Source: Paenibacillus sp. oral taxon 786 str. D14
GTDB lineage: Bacteria > Bacillota > Bacilli > Paenibacillales > Paenibacillaceae
Reading direction: 5' to 3'
Length of the DNA stretch: 19,477 bases
Assembly: GCF_000159955.1 (NCBI RefSeq)
Contig: NZ_GG695973.1
Coordinates: 62,019 to 81,495 of the forward strand
Positions within the stretch are counted from its first letter, which is position 1, and every line of letters begins with the position of its first letter. Both the position numbers and the translations under genes were made by a program. Positions 1 to 7,297 of the stretch are shown in pieces. Under the pieces are notes generated by a model, which was given only the letters and a program-made list of their open reading frames with translations, was not told where the DNA came from and did not search any database.

Positions 1-234
1 GCTTATAATGCAACAGAGGGACCTCTGCCTCTTGGCGAAAGATCCCTCTGTCCCGGAACATCTATATAAACGCGGGCTAAAGAGCTCTAGAAACTCTCCC
101 GCCAGCGGTCATACGACGATCAGGGGTTTAATCCGTTATCTCTACTATATATATAACCTATTCCATATCTCCTGAAAAGGTGACTGCCGCATGTTCAAAA
201 AACCGCCCAAATTCGTCCGTCTTTTGCACTTATT
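1..234. other. Non-coding stretch at left edge with an inverted repeat
   Basis: No credible gene is visible here. A perfect 9-bp inverted repeat (acagaggga at 13-21, tccctctgt at 43-51) encloses a 21-base loop. Neither side ends in a T-run, so it is not a clear intrinsic terminator, though it could end transcription of a gene lying left of the window. A second, shorter inverted repeat pairs gcggg near 72-76 with cccgc near 108-112. The stretch around 149-160 is a TA run. The stretch also serves as the 3' flank of the anti-sigma gene, for which I see no convincing terminator. Confidence 0.4.
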
Positions 235-1449
235 TTAGGGCTGTGTTCCTTTTGCAGCATCCGTGGCCGCCTTCTCGGCATCGATGGTATGAACCGCAGG
301 GGTTCCCTCGATTTCTGTCTCGTACGTAAATACATGGCCTGCTTCCGACCACGACCCGTCAACCCAATCCCCATCGATCACCTGATCAGCCACCAGTTTC
401 CGTTCCTCGGCTTCGAGACGATATACATACAGGTGTCCGTCCTTGAACTCGGCTTCAAATGCGCCATCTGGAGAAGTCCAGATATTAAAGCTCGCGATGC
501 CAAACTTCTCTCTGAGATCATCGATGAGCATTTGCTGATCTGCGATCGGATCCTCCAGATTGTCCGGAGCTTGCGTATCGCCCGCAGGGTCCGAATTTCC
601 CGCTTCTGGCGATGTTGGCTCCTGCACAGGAGCCTTGTCACTGCCGCCATTTGGAACCGAAGGGCTGCCGGACGAATGGTTCTTCCCTTGATTTGGCTCG
701 CTTGGAGCTTTGTCGCCTGCACCGGGGTTGCCCGGCGTCACCGCTGGAGAACCGGTATCCGGTGTATTCCCGGGAGCAATTCGATCTTGGGCGCCTCCGG
801 TATTCGAGTCTTCAGTCGGAGGAACCACATCTTTGGACACTGGAGTGTCCAAATCTCCGGTCTCAGGCTCACCGGTATTGGTGTCGTCACTGAACAGCCG
901 AGCGTTGCCCGCGGCATCGTCCGCCGAGTTGGCTGCCGAGGATTGCTCATTCGCCGATTCCAACGCGGTGTCCATGGCGATCTCGGCATCGGATACAGTG
1001 CGCGGTTCGTATTGATAAATGAATACGCCCAATATCAATACCGCCGCCACACCAAGCGCCCCATACCGGTAAATCCGGCTCCGACGCATTCCTGCTCCCG
1101 CATCAGGACGACGAAGACTGCGTCGGCTCGGCAGCATGCCACCTTGACCGGCATCCGCATCGCGTTGCACCGCTGTCATCGGCAGCACGATTTCCTCCGC
1201 AGCACTGCCGCCTTCACGGCGGGCCCGGTCGATCTCATCCAACTGCGGAAGGATCGCGTCCACGAGGCTATAGTTCGGAACTACCTTCGGCAGCTCCTCC
1301 AATTGCGCAGACAGCTTGCGAAGCAGCGCAAACGTTTCGGCGCACTCTTCACAACTGCGCATATGCTCAAAGAGAAGAGAGGTCTCCTCATCATTTAAGT
1401 CATGGTCTAGATAACGATGCATCCATTCCACCGCCTCTGGGCACTTCAT
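235..1449 (-). CDS. Membrane-anchored zinc-binding anti-sigma factor (RsiW-like N-terminus)
   Basis: This protein probably holds the adjacent ECF sigma factor inactive at the membrane until a signal triggers release. The N-terminal cytoplasmic domain carries the HxxxCxxC zinc signature (H29, C33, C36) plus C3, the same set of zinc ligands known in RsiW-type ZAS anti-sigma domains. One membrane segment lies at about residues 130-147, preceded by Arg-rich sequence, giving an N-in, C-out topology. Residues about 150-300 form a long Pro/Gly/Asn/Asp/Ser-rich linker, then a folded-looking C-terminal domain (about 305-395) rich in Trp, Tyr and acidic residues. At 404 aa it is much longer than RsiW (about 200 aa). 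Its ATG overlaps the sigma-factor stop by 4 bases (ATGA), with an aaaggtggtg ribosome site inside the sigma gene, indicating translational coupling. The signal it senses cannot be told from sequence. Confidence 0.85.
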   Translation of the reverse strand: MKCPEAVEWMHRYLDHDLNDEETSLLFEHMRSCEECAETFALLRKLSAQLEELPKVVPNYSLVDAILPQLDEIDRARREGGSAAEEIVLPMTAVQRDADAGQGGMLPSRRSLRRPDAGAGMRRSRIYRYGALGVAAVLILGVFIYQYEPRTVSDAEIAMDTALESANEQSSAANSADDAAGNARLFSDDTNTGEPETGDLDTPVSKDVVPPTEDSNTGGAQDRIAPGNTPDTGSPAVTPGNPGAGDKAPSEPNQGKNHSSGSPSVPNGGSDKAPVQEPTSPEAGNSDPAGDTQAPDNLEDPIADQQMLIDDLREKFGIASFNIWTSPDGAFEAEFKDGHLYVYRLEAEERKLVADQVIDGDWVDGSWSEAGHVFTYETEIEGTPAVHTIDAEKAATDAAKGTQP

Positions 1450-1994
1450 CCTGATACACCACCTTTCTGATAATCTTGGAGTAAGTGTTGCAGCTGTTGC
1501 CTTGCCCTAAATAAATAGGATTTCACCGTATTCAGCGGCAAATTCAAGCTGTCAGCAATTTCGTTATACGAAAAATCTTGCAAATACCTCAGCACAACCA
1601 CCGACCGATGGTGATCCGGCAATTGTTCAATCGCGCTTCGGATGTCCTCGGCCAAGTAGCCCGACATCACTTCCCGTTCTACGCTATCATTCCCCTGAAA
1701 CACCATTTCGTGCTCTTCGATCGATACGGTTGGCTTATTTCTGCGAAATTTGTCGATACAGATGTTGGTCACAATCCGCTGAACCCAGGTTTTGAACTGC
1801 GCTTTTTCTTCATAGGAACCGATTTTCGTATAAATGCGAATGAGCGCTTCCTGAGCAGCATCATGTGCATCCTGTTCATTGTTTAAAATATAATAGGCCG
1901 TCCGGTACACATGGCTTTCAATTTCTCGCAATAGGGTGATTAGAGCGTCGCGATCGCCCGTTTGAGCGGCTCTGATGAGTCCCTGCTCTACCAC
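1446..1994 (-). CDS. ECF-family RNA polymerase sigma factor
   Basis: A 182-aa sigma-70 family protein of the extracytoplasmic-function type, which directs RNA polymerase to a stress or envelope regulon. Sigma region 2 spans about residues 20-86, with the region 2.2 helix around DAHDAAQEALIRIY and region 2.4 around FKTWVQRIVTN. Region 4 spans about 115-170 with a helix-turn-helix near FSYNEIADSLNLPLNTVKSY. No region 3 is present, as expected for ECF factors. The start is GTG at 1994, supported by an aaggaaggggg ribosome site 7 bases upstream. The gene forms a two-gene operon with the overlapping anti-sigma gene and has an ECF-type promoter about 30 bases upstream (2024-2050), so it probably activates itself. 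I do not assign it to SigW, SigX or another named group with certainty. Confidence 0.9.
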   Translation of the reverse strand: MVEQGLIRAAQTGDRDALITLLREIESHVYRTAYYILNNEQDAHDAAQEALIRIYTKIGSYEEKAQFKTWVQRIVTNICIDKFRRNKPTVSIEEHEMVFQGNDSVEREVMSGYLAEDIRSAIEQLPDHHRSVVVLRYLQDFSYNEIADSLNLPLNTVKSYLFRARQQLQHLLQDYQKGGVSG

Positions 1995-2023
1995 TAAGGC
2001 TCCCCCTTCCTTGCATCCTTACA

Positions 2024-2050
2024 GACGCTAATGTCCGACAAGATGTTGCA
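2024..2050 (-). promoter_or_regulatory. ECF-type promoter, probable autoregulation
   Basis: Read on the minus strand, TGCAAC (2050-2045) and CGTC (2027-2024) are separated by 17 bases. This matches the general ECF pattern of an AAC-containing -35 and a CGTC/CGTA -10. Its position directly before the sigma-factor gene is typical of autoregulated ECF operons. The transcript would have a 5' leader of only about 20 bases. Confidence 0.7.
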
Positions 2051-2111
2051 ATGTTGTTACTATTTTTAAAAAATATTTTAGAAGTCCACCCTCTAAGCAA
2101 TCTGACCTAAG

Positions 2112-2163
2112 GATACCAGAAAAAAAAGGCCCCGTCATCCTTACAAACAGCGAAAAGGCCTGA
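2112..2163 (-). terminator. Possible terminator after comEC
   Basis: On the minus strand, just past the comEC stop, AGGCC and GGCCT can pair around a long loop of about 25 bases and are followed by eight T residues. The stem is short, so this is a moderate candidate. It would separate comEC from the sigma-factor operon. Confidence 0.45.
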
Positions 2164-2165
2164 TT

Positions 2166-4964
2166 CTATGGGATTGGAAGCAGCTTATATCTAACCTCGA
2201 TTCTTCCCTCTCGAACTCTCATTTGGACCTCGCCTTGGTTGTCGGTTCGATAGATTCGAATCTGTTGAGCGTTCAACCGATCAATGACCGTAGGATGCGG
2301 GTGGCCATACAGGTTTGAAGCGCCAACCGAGATAAGTGCCGCCTCCAGTTGCCAATATTCTAGCCAAGCTGCAGAGGTAGAGGTTTTGCTGCCGTGGTGG
2401 GCGACTTTCATGACATCGATCGAAGAGGGATTCGGCGTTGTCGTTCGCAAAGCGGTCAGCGTTTCAAGCCCAAGTACCTCCTTCTCCGCCGCCTCATCCA
2501 TATCACCTGTAAATAAAAAGGAAGCTCCATTCATATCTAAACGAAAGACGATCGAGCGGTGATTTTGTTCTTTCACGAAGGGGATTGGGTTAAGCGCCTC
2601 CTCAGGCATCAGGGGATAAAGCACCTCCAAGCGGGTGGCGTCATCCGGTTGCAGCTTCATGCCGCGGCTTGCCGAATACACCGGAATACGCTGGGTCAGC
2701 GCCGTTTCCATCAAGCTCGTCATCGTCTTGGACTCGGCCAGGCTGCCATTGATCAACAGCGCCTCCACGGGAATGGAATCAAGCACCGCCTGCAGTCCGC
2801 CGATATGATCCTGGTCCCCGTGCGTTAAAATAACCGCATCCAAGCGGTGGATCCCGCGCTTCTTGAGCAGCGGAACAACTGTTTTAGCCCCGACCTCAAA
2901 AGGTTCATGCCGCTCCCGCCACGCATCCTTCGCTTTGCGAAACGATACCGTCCCGCCGCCGTCCACCAAAATATGCTTGCCAGATGGCGTTGTGATCAGA
3001 GCACAATCACCTTGGCCGACATCGATGAACTCGATATAGCCGGTCCCTTGGCTGTATGCCGGTTGATATCCAGTGATCAGCAGCAGCCCTAGGCCCATGG
3101 CTACGCCCAAACGCAGAAGATCCATTCGTTTCGTCCATACCCATCGGCTAAGCGCGTCTGCGATCGACCCCAATCCGTAACCCCGTTGGGCCCAGGCGGT
3201 TCTAGAAGCTGTCAATCTCCCAAGAAACCCTAGCCGAGCCCGGAATCCAGGCACGTCCTGAGGCCACTCACTCCAGCTGAGATGAGCGAAAGCTGCCTCT
3301 CGTTTAGCTGGATTCAGAGGAACGGTTTCGTCATCCTGGGGGCTTACAGCCAAGGCTTCGGCAGCTAAGCGCTCACGGCGATGTCCCCAATACACCAGCA
3401 GATAGCACCCGGCATAAAAAGCCGCGATCCAAAGCAGCGATGGCGATTTCCAATAGGTCATAAAGCCGCTGCGCGCACTTAGCCAGTTTGTTGCTGCAAA
3501 CGTTGCCTCGTTCAGCCAACGTACCGGAAGAGCCGCCCAGGCGCCCAGCTTGATCGATAACAACCCTAACAGCAACGCCCCTGTTCCCAGCGGAAGCGCT
3601 AAGGTACCAATCAACGGAACCAGCAGCAAATTGGCCGGAATCGATAGGAAAGAGAACTGATTAAAATAGAAAATGGTCAGCGGAAAAGATACCAGCTGCG
3701 CCGCCAACGTGATCGCCACCGCATTCCCGATCTTACCAGGCAGCCATCTCAGGTACGGAGTTAAGCGCGGGACGAACACGATCAGCCCCGCCGTCACAGC
3801 GAACGAGAGCTGAAAGCTCACGTTCAGCAAATAATACGGCTCCCAGATCAACATCAGCATCGCAACGGCGGCCAATACGTTCAGGCTGTCTTTTAGCAGC
3901 CCGCGCCTTAGCAAATACAGCCCCAGCATCGTCATCAGCCCGGACCGGATGACCGATGGGGAGAAACCGGTAAGCAGCATGTATCCCGGAACGAACATCA
4001 TTGCAACCGTGATTGCCGTCTCCCGCGTCACCCGGCACAGGCGAAGTAATCCGAACACAAGCGCCACGTTAATCGCAACATGGCTGCCGGAAATGGCGAG
4101 GATATGCGTGAGCCCAAGCTGTGTAAACTCCGCGTATTTATCCGGGTCGAGCTCATTCTGCAAGCCAATCAGCAGCCCCTTCATATAACCGGCTTGCCAG
4201 TCCGGAAACAATCGCTCAATGCGCTCGCCAAGGCGTTCGCGCAAAGCATCGACAGATCCTAAGGCAGCGGCGGCGCCTCGGGATGGCTGTCCCGCCTTCA
4301 GAGACGATGCCCCCGAAGCTTTGACCAGCCAATGGATCCGCTGCAAATGTAAATACCGACGGTAATCAAATGCGCCAAAATTGCGGGCAGGCTGCGGTAA
4401 CTCCAGCGTTCCATTCAGCGTAACCCGTAGCCCGCGATGCCAGGTGGCTGCCGTCTGCTGTTCGCTTCGCGATGCGAGCCGCAGCTGGACCGCAACCTTT
4501 TCTCCACGAGGAATCTCATGCTTCGCCAACGCTTTCCCATCTGGCGAAATCAGCGATAAGCCGCTGACTTTCAGCGTAAAATCAGCCCGGTCCCCATCGA
4601 CCTTGACCGTGGATACGATCGTTCCCTCCATACGGATGGTTTGACCATCAAGCACCTGCGCCCCCTCCTTTGTAGGGCTTGTCCCTGTTCCTGCTTCTTT
4701 TTCTGCTTCCATACCGGCCACTATCGGTCCGATCCGGCTCACATTGCCCGCTTCGTTATACAGCCAATAGCAGCCCCCAAGCAACAAAGCCAACCCTGCC
4801 AAGGCGAGACTTCGCCAAGCTTGACGCCAAATGATGGCGATGGCTGTACAGACCAACAACAATCCCAGCCCAAACAACCAAAAACGCCAGCCGGTATAAG
4901 CTGCCGCCAAGCCGCTTCCAGCGATCCAACCGCAAGTTATCGCAATTAACGGTCTTCGGTTCAT
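2166..4964 (-). CDS. comEC: DNA internalisation channel protein ComEC/Rec2
   Basis: ComEC forms the membrane channel that moves single-stranded DNA into the cytoplasm during natural transformation. The roughly 930-aa protein has the standard layout: N-terminal hydrophobic segments (about 1-70), a soluble domain of the DUF4131 type, a multi-pass competence domain (about 245-530), and a C-terminal metallo-beta-lactamase domain. That last domain has its metal motif THGDQDHIGG near residues 715-724 and a later conserved AHHGSKTS near 850. No frameshift or missing key residue is seen. Two start codons are possible. ATG at 4970 lies only 3 bases from the aggagg ribosome site, while ATG at 4964 lies 9 bases away, so I prefer 4964. 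It is third in comEA-comEB-comEC, but a strong hairpin terminator lies between comEB and this gene. Confidence 0.95.
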   Translation of the reverse strand: MNRRPLIAITCGWIAGSGLAAAYTGWRFWLFGLGLLLVCTAIAIIWRQAWRSLALAGLALLLGGCYWLYNEAGNVSRIGPIVAGMEAEKEAGTGTSPTKEGAQVLDGQTIRMEGTIVSTVKVDGDRADFTLKVSGLSLISPDGKALAKHEIPRGEKVAVQLRLASRSEQQTAATWHRGLRVTLNGTLELPQPARNFGAFDYRRYLHLQRIHWLVKASGASSLKAGQPSRGAAAALGSVDALRERLGERIERLFPDWQAGYMKGLLIGLQNELDPDKYAEFTQLGLTHILAISGSHVAINVALVFGLLRLCRVTRETAITVAMMFVPGYMLLTGFSPSVIRSGLMTMLGLYLLRRGLLKDSLNVLAAVAMLMLIWEPYYLLNVSFQLSFAVTAGLIVFVPRLTPYLRWLPGKIGNAVAITLAAQLVSFPLTIFYFNQFSFLSIPANLLLVPLIGTLALPLGTGALLLGLLSIKLGAWAALPVRWLNEATFAATNWLSARSGFMTYWKSPSLLWIAAFYAGCYLLVYWGHRRERLAAEALAVSPQDDETVPLNPAKREAAFAHLSWSEWPQDVPGFRARLGFLGRLTASRTAWAQRGYGLGSIADALSRWVWTKRMDLLRLGVAMGLGLLLITGYQPAYSQGTGYIEFIDVGQGDCALITTPSGKHILVDGGGTVSFRKAKDAWRERHEPFEVGAKTVVPLLKKRGIHRLDAVILTHGDQDHIGGLQAVLDSIPVEALLINGSLAESKTMTSLMETALTQRIPVYSASRGMKLQPDDATRLEVLYPLMPEEALNPIPFVKEQNHRSIVFRLDMNGASFLFTGDMDEAAEKEVLGLETLTALRTTTPNPSSIDVMKVAHHGSKTSTSAAWLEYWQLEAALISVGASNLYGHPHPTVIDRLNAQQIRIYRTDNQGEVQMRVREGRIEVRYKLLPIP

Positions 4965-4992
4965 GGACATCCCCCTCCTGGTCTACCTCAAC

Positions 4993-5029
4993 AAAAAAAC
5001 ACCCCACCCGCCCTAAGGCGAATGGGGTG
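4993..5029 (-). terminator. Strong hairpin terminator between comEB and comEC
   Basis: On the minus strand a 13-bp stem (5029-5017 with 5012-5000, two G-U pairs) closes a 4-base loop (ttag) and is followed by seven T residues (4999-4993). It lies after the comEB stop and about 30 bases before the comEC start. I see no room for a separate promoter between the T-run and comEC. Confidence 0.85.
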
Positions 5030-5064
5030 CTTCCACATTCAATGATCGATCAAAAAAATTTCAA

Positions 5065-5583
5065 TTATTCTTCCACGTGCGCAATCGTTTCCTGCGGCGG
5101 TTGATACCCTTCCAGGCGGCGGAAAGTGATGCCTTTTTGCTTCATCATGGCCGTCACTTTATCGGTATCCTTCGGATAGGGCCGATGGAATACGATCTCC
5201 GTAATGCCGCTGTTCGCCAGCATATTCGCGCAAGTCCAACATGGCTCGTCCGTCACATAGACACTGGAGCCTTCCCGGTCGATCCGGTCCGTGAACAACA
5301 GCAGGTTCTGTTCGGCATGGATGGTACGGACGCAGCGCTGTTTCTTCACCATTTTCTCCTGTCCATCCTCTACCACCAGCTCGTATTCTTCCGCAATCAT
5401 ACAGCCGGCCTCCGAGCAGTCCGGAACACCGGAAGGGGCGCCGTTATAAGCCGTGCCGAGCAGCTTCTTGCCCTGAACGAGCACAGCGCCGACATGACGT
5501 CGGTTACACCGCGACCGCGTCGATACCATATAAGCGATATCCATAAAATACGTATCCCAATCTTTGCGTTTGTCCGGATTCAT
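5065..5583 (-). CDS. comEB: ComE operon protein 2, dCMP deaminase family
   Basis: A 172-aa zinc-dependent deaminase that would convert dCMP to dUMP, feeding thymidylate synthesis. The zinc and catalytic motif HAE (H89, E91) and the second zinc motif PCWTC (C115, C118) are both present, and an extra Cys/His-rich stretch (C26 to H30, C56, C61, C84) fits the ComEB/dCMP deaminase subfamily. In Bacillus subtilis comEB sits between comEA and comEC but is not needed for transformation, so its place here may reflect operon history rather than DNA uptake. The start ATG at 5583 has a gagggtg ribosome site about 10 bases upstream. It begins 43 bases after comEA ends. Confidence 0.95.
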   Translation of the reverse strand: MNPDKRKDWDTYFMDIAYMVSTRSRCNRRHVGAVLVQGKKLLGTAYNGAPSGVPDCSEAGCMIAEEYELVVEDGQEKMVKKQRCVRTIHAEQNLLLFTDRIDREGSSVYVTDEPCWTCANMLANSGITEIVFHRPYPKDTDKVTAMMKQKGITFRRLEGYQPPQETIAHVEE

Positions 5584-5625
5584 ATTCCATCATCACCCTC
5601 GCAAGTCATGTTTCGATCACAAGAA

Positions 5626-6111
5626 TTACAGCCCGATATAAGGCTTCATTTTCTCCAGCATTTTGTCTCCGATGCCTTTCACCTCGGTCAACGCTTCAAT
5701 GGAGGTAAAAGGACCATGCGCATTTCGGTAATCGAGAATGGCTTTGGCTTTCTTCTCGCCGATCCCGGGGATTTCCTGCAGCTCGGCCAATCCGGCGCGA
5801 TTAATGCTGATTTTTCCCGTATCCGTTGATTTCCCGGCTTCTTCCTTAAAGGCTGCAACTCCGCTGTTCGATTCGGCCCCGGCACTAGGCCCTGCGTTCT
5901 GACCTGCTGCATCCGCGTTCGTTACCGTCTCTCCTGAACCGCCGCCTGGATCCGCAGCCGAGCCTTCTGTGGCCAGTGCGGCCTTAACCTCGGCATTGAT
6001 CGGCGTCCAGCCTTCGATGCCTGCAGGTGGGCGGCTGCCCGTAGCCAGCAGCATCAATCCGGCGCCAATCGCAGCCGAAACGATGGCCGTCAATACGAGT
6101 TCCCTCCGCAT
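5626..6111 (-). CDS. comEA: Competence DNA receptor ComEA
   Basis: ComEA binds double-stranded DNA outside the membrane and passes it to the uptake channel. An N-terminal membrane anchor (about residues 5-24 from the start chosen here) is followed by a flexible Ala/Gly/Ser-rich linker. The C-terminal helix-hairpin-helix DNA-binding region is about 60 residues long and contains the paired motifs IPGIGEKKA and VKGIGDKM. The open frame extends upstream to a TTG at 6156, but no ribosome site precedes it. ATG at 6111 follows a gaggagtggag stretch and puts the membrane segment right at the N-terminus as in known ComEA proteins, so I choose it (161 aa). The upstream region is shared with divergent comER. 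Confidence 0.92.
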   Translation of the reverse strand: MRRELVLTAIVSAAIGAGLMLLATGSRPPAGIEGWTPINAEVKAALATEGSAADPGGGSGETVTNADAAGQNAGPSAGAESNSGVAAFKEEAGKSTDTGKISINRAGLAELQEIPGIGEKKAKAILDYRNAHGPFTSIEALTEVKGIGDKMLEKMKPYIGL

Positions 6112-6186
6112 ATCGTAACTCCACTCCTCTTTCAACATCTTAAAAGAATCTGCCAATAGTCATGAAGATCCAATCAAGCTGCATAC

Positions 6187-6215
6187 AATCTATACAAGTG
6201 AAGTAGAAACGGCAA
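6187..6215 (-). promoter_or_regulatory. Possible promoter for comEA operon
   Basis: On the minus strand TTGCCG (6215-6210) and TAGATT (6192-6187) are 17 bases apart, a moderate match to a housekeeping promoter. No AAAA-N5-TTTT ComK half-site pair was seen in the intergenic region. Confidence 0.3.
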
Positions 6216-6330
6216 AAGTAGGATCGCAATAACGTAAGACTAACCGCCTCAATACCACAACAAGTGAACGAGTGCAATCACTTTAACGTTTTACCAATAC
6301 AGTGCGCGAAGCACGGAAAGGGGAAGCCGG

Positions 6331-7266
6331 ATGAAAGTCGCCTTCATCGGAACCGGAGCCATGGGAAGCCTGCTCATTGACGCGTTTTTGCGTTCCGGCG
6401 CGCTGCTCCCGCAAAATATTTGTGCCAGCAACCGCTCTCCCTCGAAAGCGAAACGGCTGGCCCAGCGCCATCCCGGACTGCGGGCGTACAGCAGCAATGC
6501 CGAAGCCGCCCAGGGAAGCAAAATCGTCTTCTTGTGCATCAAACCCCTGGATTACCCCGATGTCATCGCGGAAATCCGGGACGTGCTCGATGAGAAACAG
6601 ATCGTCGTGTCGATCACGAGCCCCGTTCAAATTGAAACCTTAGAAGCTGCCATTCCCTCAAAAATCGCCAAAATCATTCCCAGCATCACGCATTCCGTTC
6701 ACAGCGGCGCTTCGCTCTGCATCTACGGCGGGCGGATTCGCCCCGAAGACCGTCTGCTCCTGGAGCAGCTGATGTCCTCAATCAGCACGCCAATCACTCT
6801 TAAAGAGAGCGAAACTCGAATCGCTTCCGATTTATCCAGCTGCGGGCCGGCTTTCGTTGCTCATATGCTGCAGCTTTGGGCCGAGTCTGCCGCTGAATTA
6901 ACCGGTATCGGTTATGCGGAGGCGATTGCGCTCGGCTCGGAAATGCTGCTAGGCACCGGCAAGCTGCTGACCGAAGGCGGCCTGAACCCCGAGCAACTGA
7001 TCGAACGGGTTGCCGTCCCCGGAGGAGTGACCGCTGAAGGCATCGCTGTGCTAGATTCCAGCCTGCGCGAGGTTTTTGCCCGCCTGATCGATACGACTCA
7101 TCGCAAATACGACGACGATATCAGCAAGCTGCATGCGCTGTTTCATCCGGCCATTCCGGATGCCCTGCCGTCGTCTTCGGATCATGCTCCGTCATGTCCG
7201 GAAAGGGAAGCCCCCTTTGCCGGCGTCAAACCGCCGGACGGATCGGGGGCCGCCTCCATTTCCTGA
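6331..7266 (+). CDS. comER: Late competence protein ComER (pyrroline-5-carboxylate reductase-like)
   Basis: A 311-aa NAD(P)-binding protein related to ProC. The N-terminal Rossmann motif GTGAMG (residues 7-12) and a C-terminal dimerisation domain with SSCGPAF and VAVPGGVTAEG are clear. Divergent orientation from comEA-comEB-comEC is the classic comER location. Its physiological reaction is not established for the family, and it is dispensable for competence in Bacillus subtilis. The ATG at 6331 has ggaaagggg upstream. The last 35 or so residues are a Pro/Ser/Gly-rich tail that goes beyond the ProC fold. The stop lies 31 bases from the convergent leuS stop, with no obvious terminator between. 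Confidence 0.9.
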   Translation: MKVAFIGTGAMGSLLIDAFLRSGALLPQNICASNRSPSKAKRLAQRHPGLRAYSSNAEAAQGSKIVFLCIKPLDYPDVIAEIRDVLDEKQIVVSITSPVQIETLEAAIPSKIAKIIPSITHSVHSGASLCIYGGRIRPEDRLLLEQLMSSISTPITLKESETRIASDLSSCGPAFVAHMLQLWAESAAELTGIGYAEAIALGSEMLLGTGKLLTEGGLNPEQLIERVAVPGGVTAEGIAVLDSSLREVFARLIDTTHRKYDDDISKLHALFHPAIPDALPSSSDHAPSCPEREAPFAGVKPPDGSGAASIS

Positions 7267-7297
7267 ACAAACCTACGCCCTCACGAAAGGAAGCGGC

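Noticed and set aside
289..1398. A 369-codon plus-strand frame opposite the anti-sigma gene
   Set aside because: It is a shadow frame of a clear anti-sigma gene. The product is Arg- and Ile-rich with no domain and no ribosome site.
5077..5829. A 250-codon plus-strand frame opposite comEB and comEA
   Set aside because: It runs antisense across two well-supported com genes, and its sequence has no recognisable family.
6112..6330. ComK binding boxes between comEA and comER
   Set aside because: No AAAA-N5-TTTT pairs with the expected spacing were found, so ComK control cannot be claimed from this sequence.
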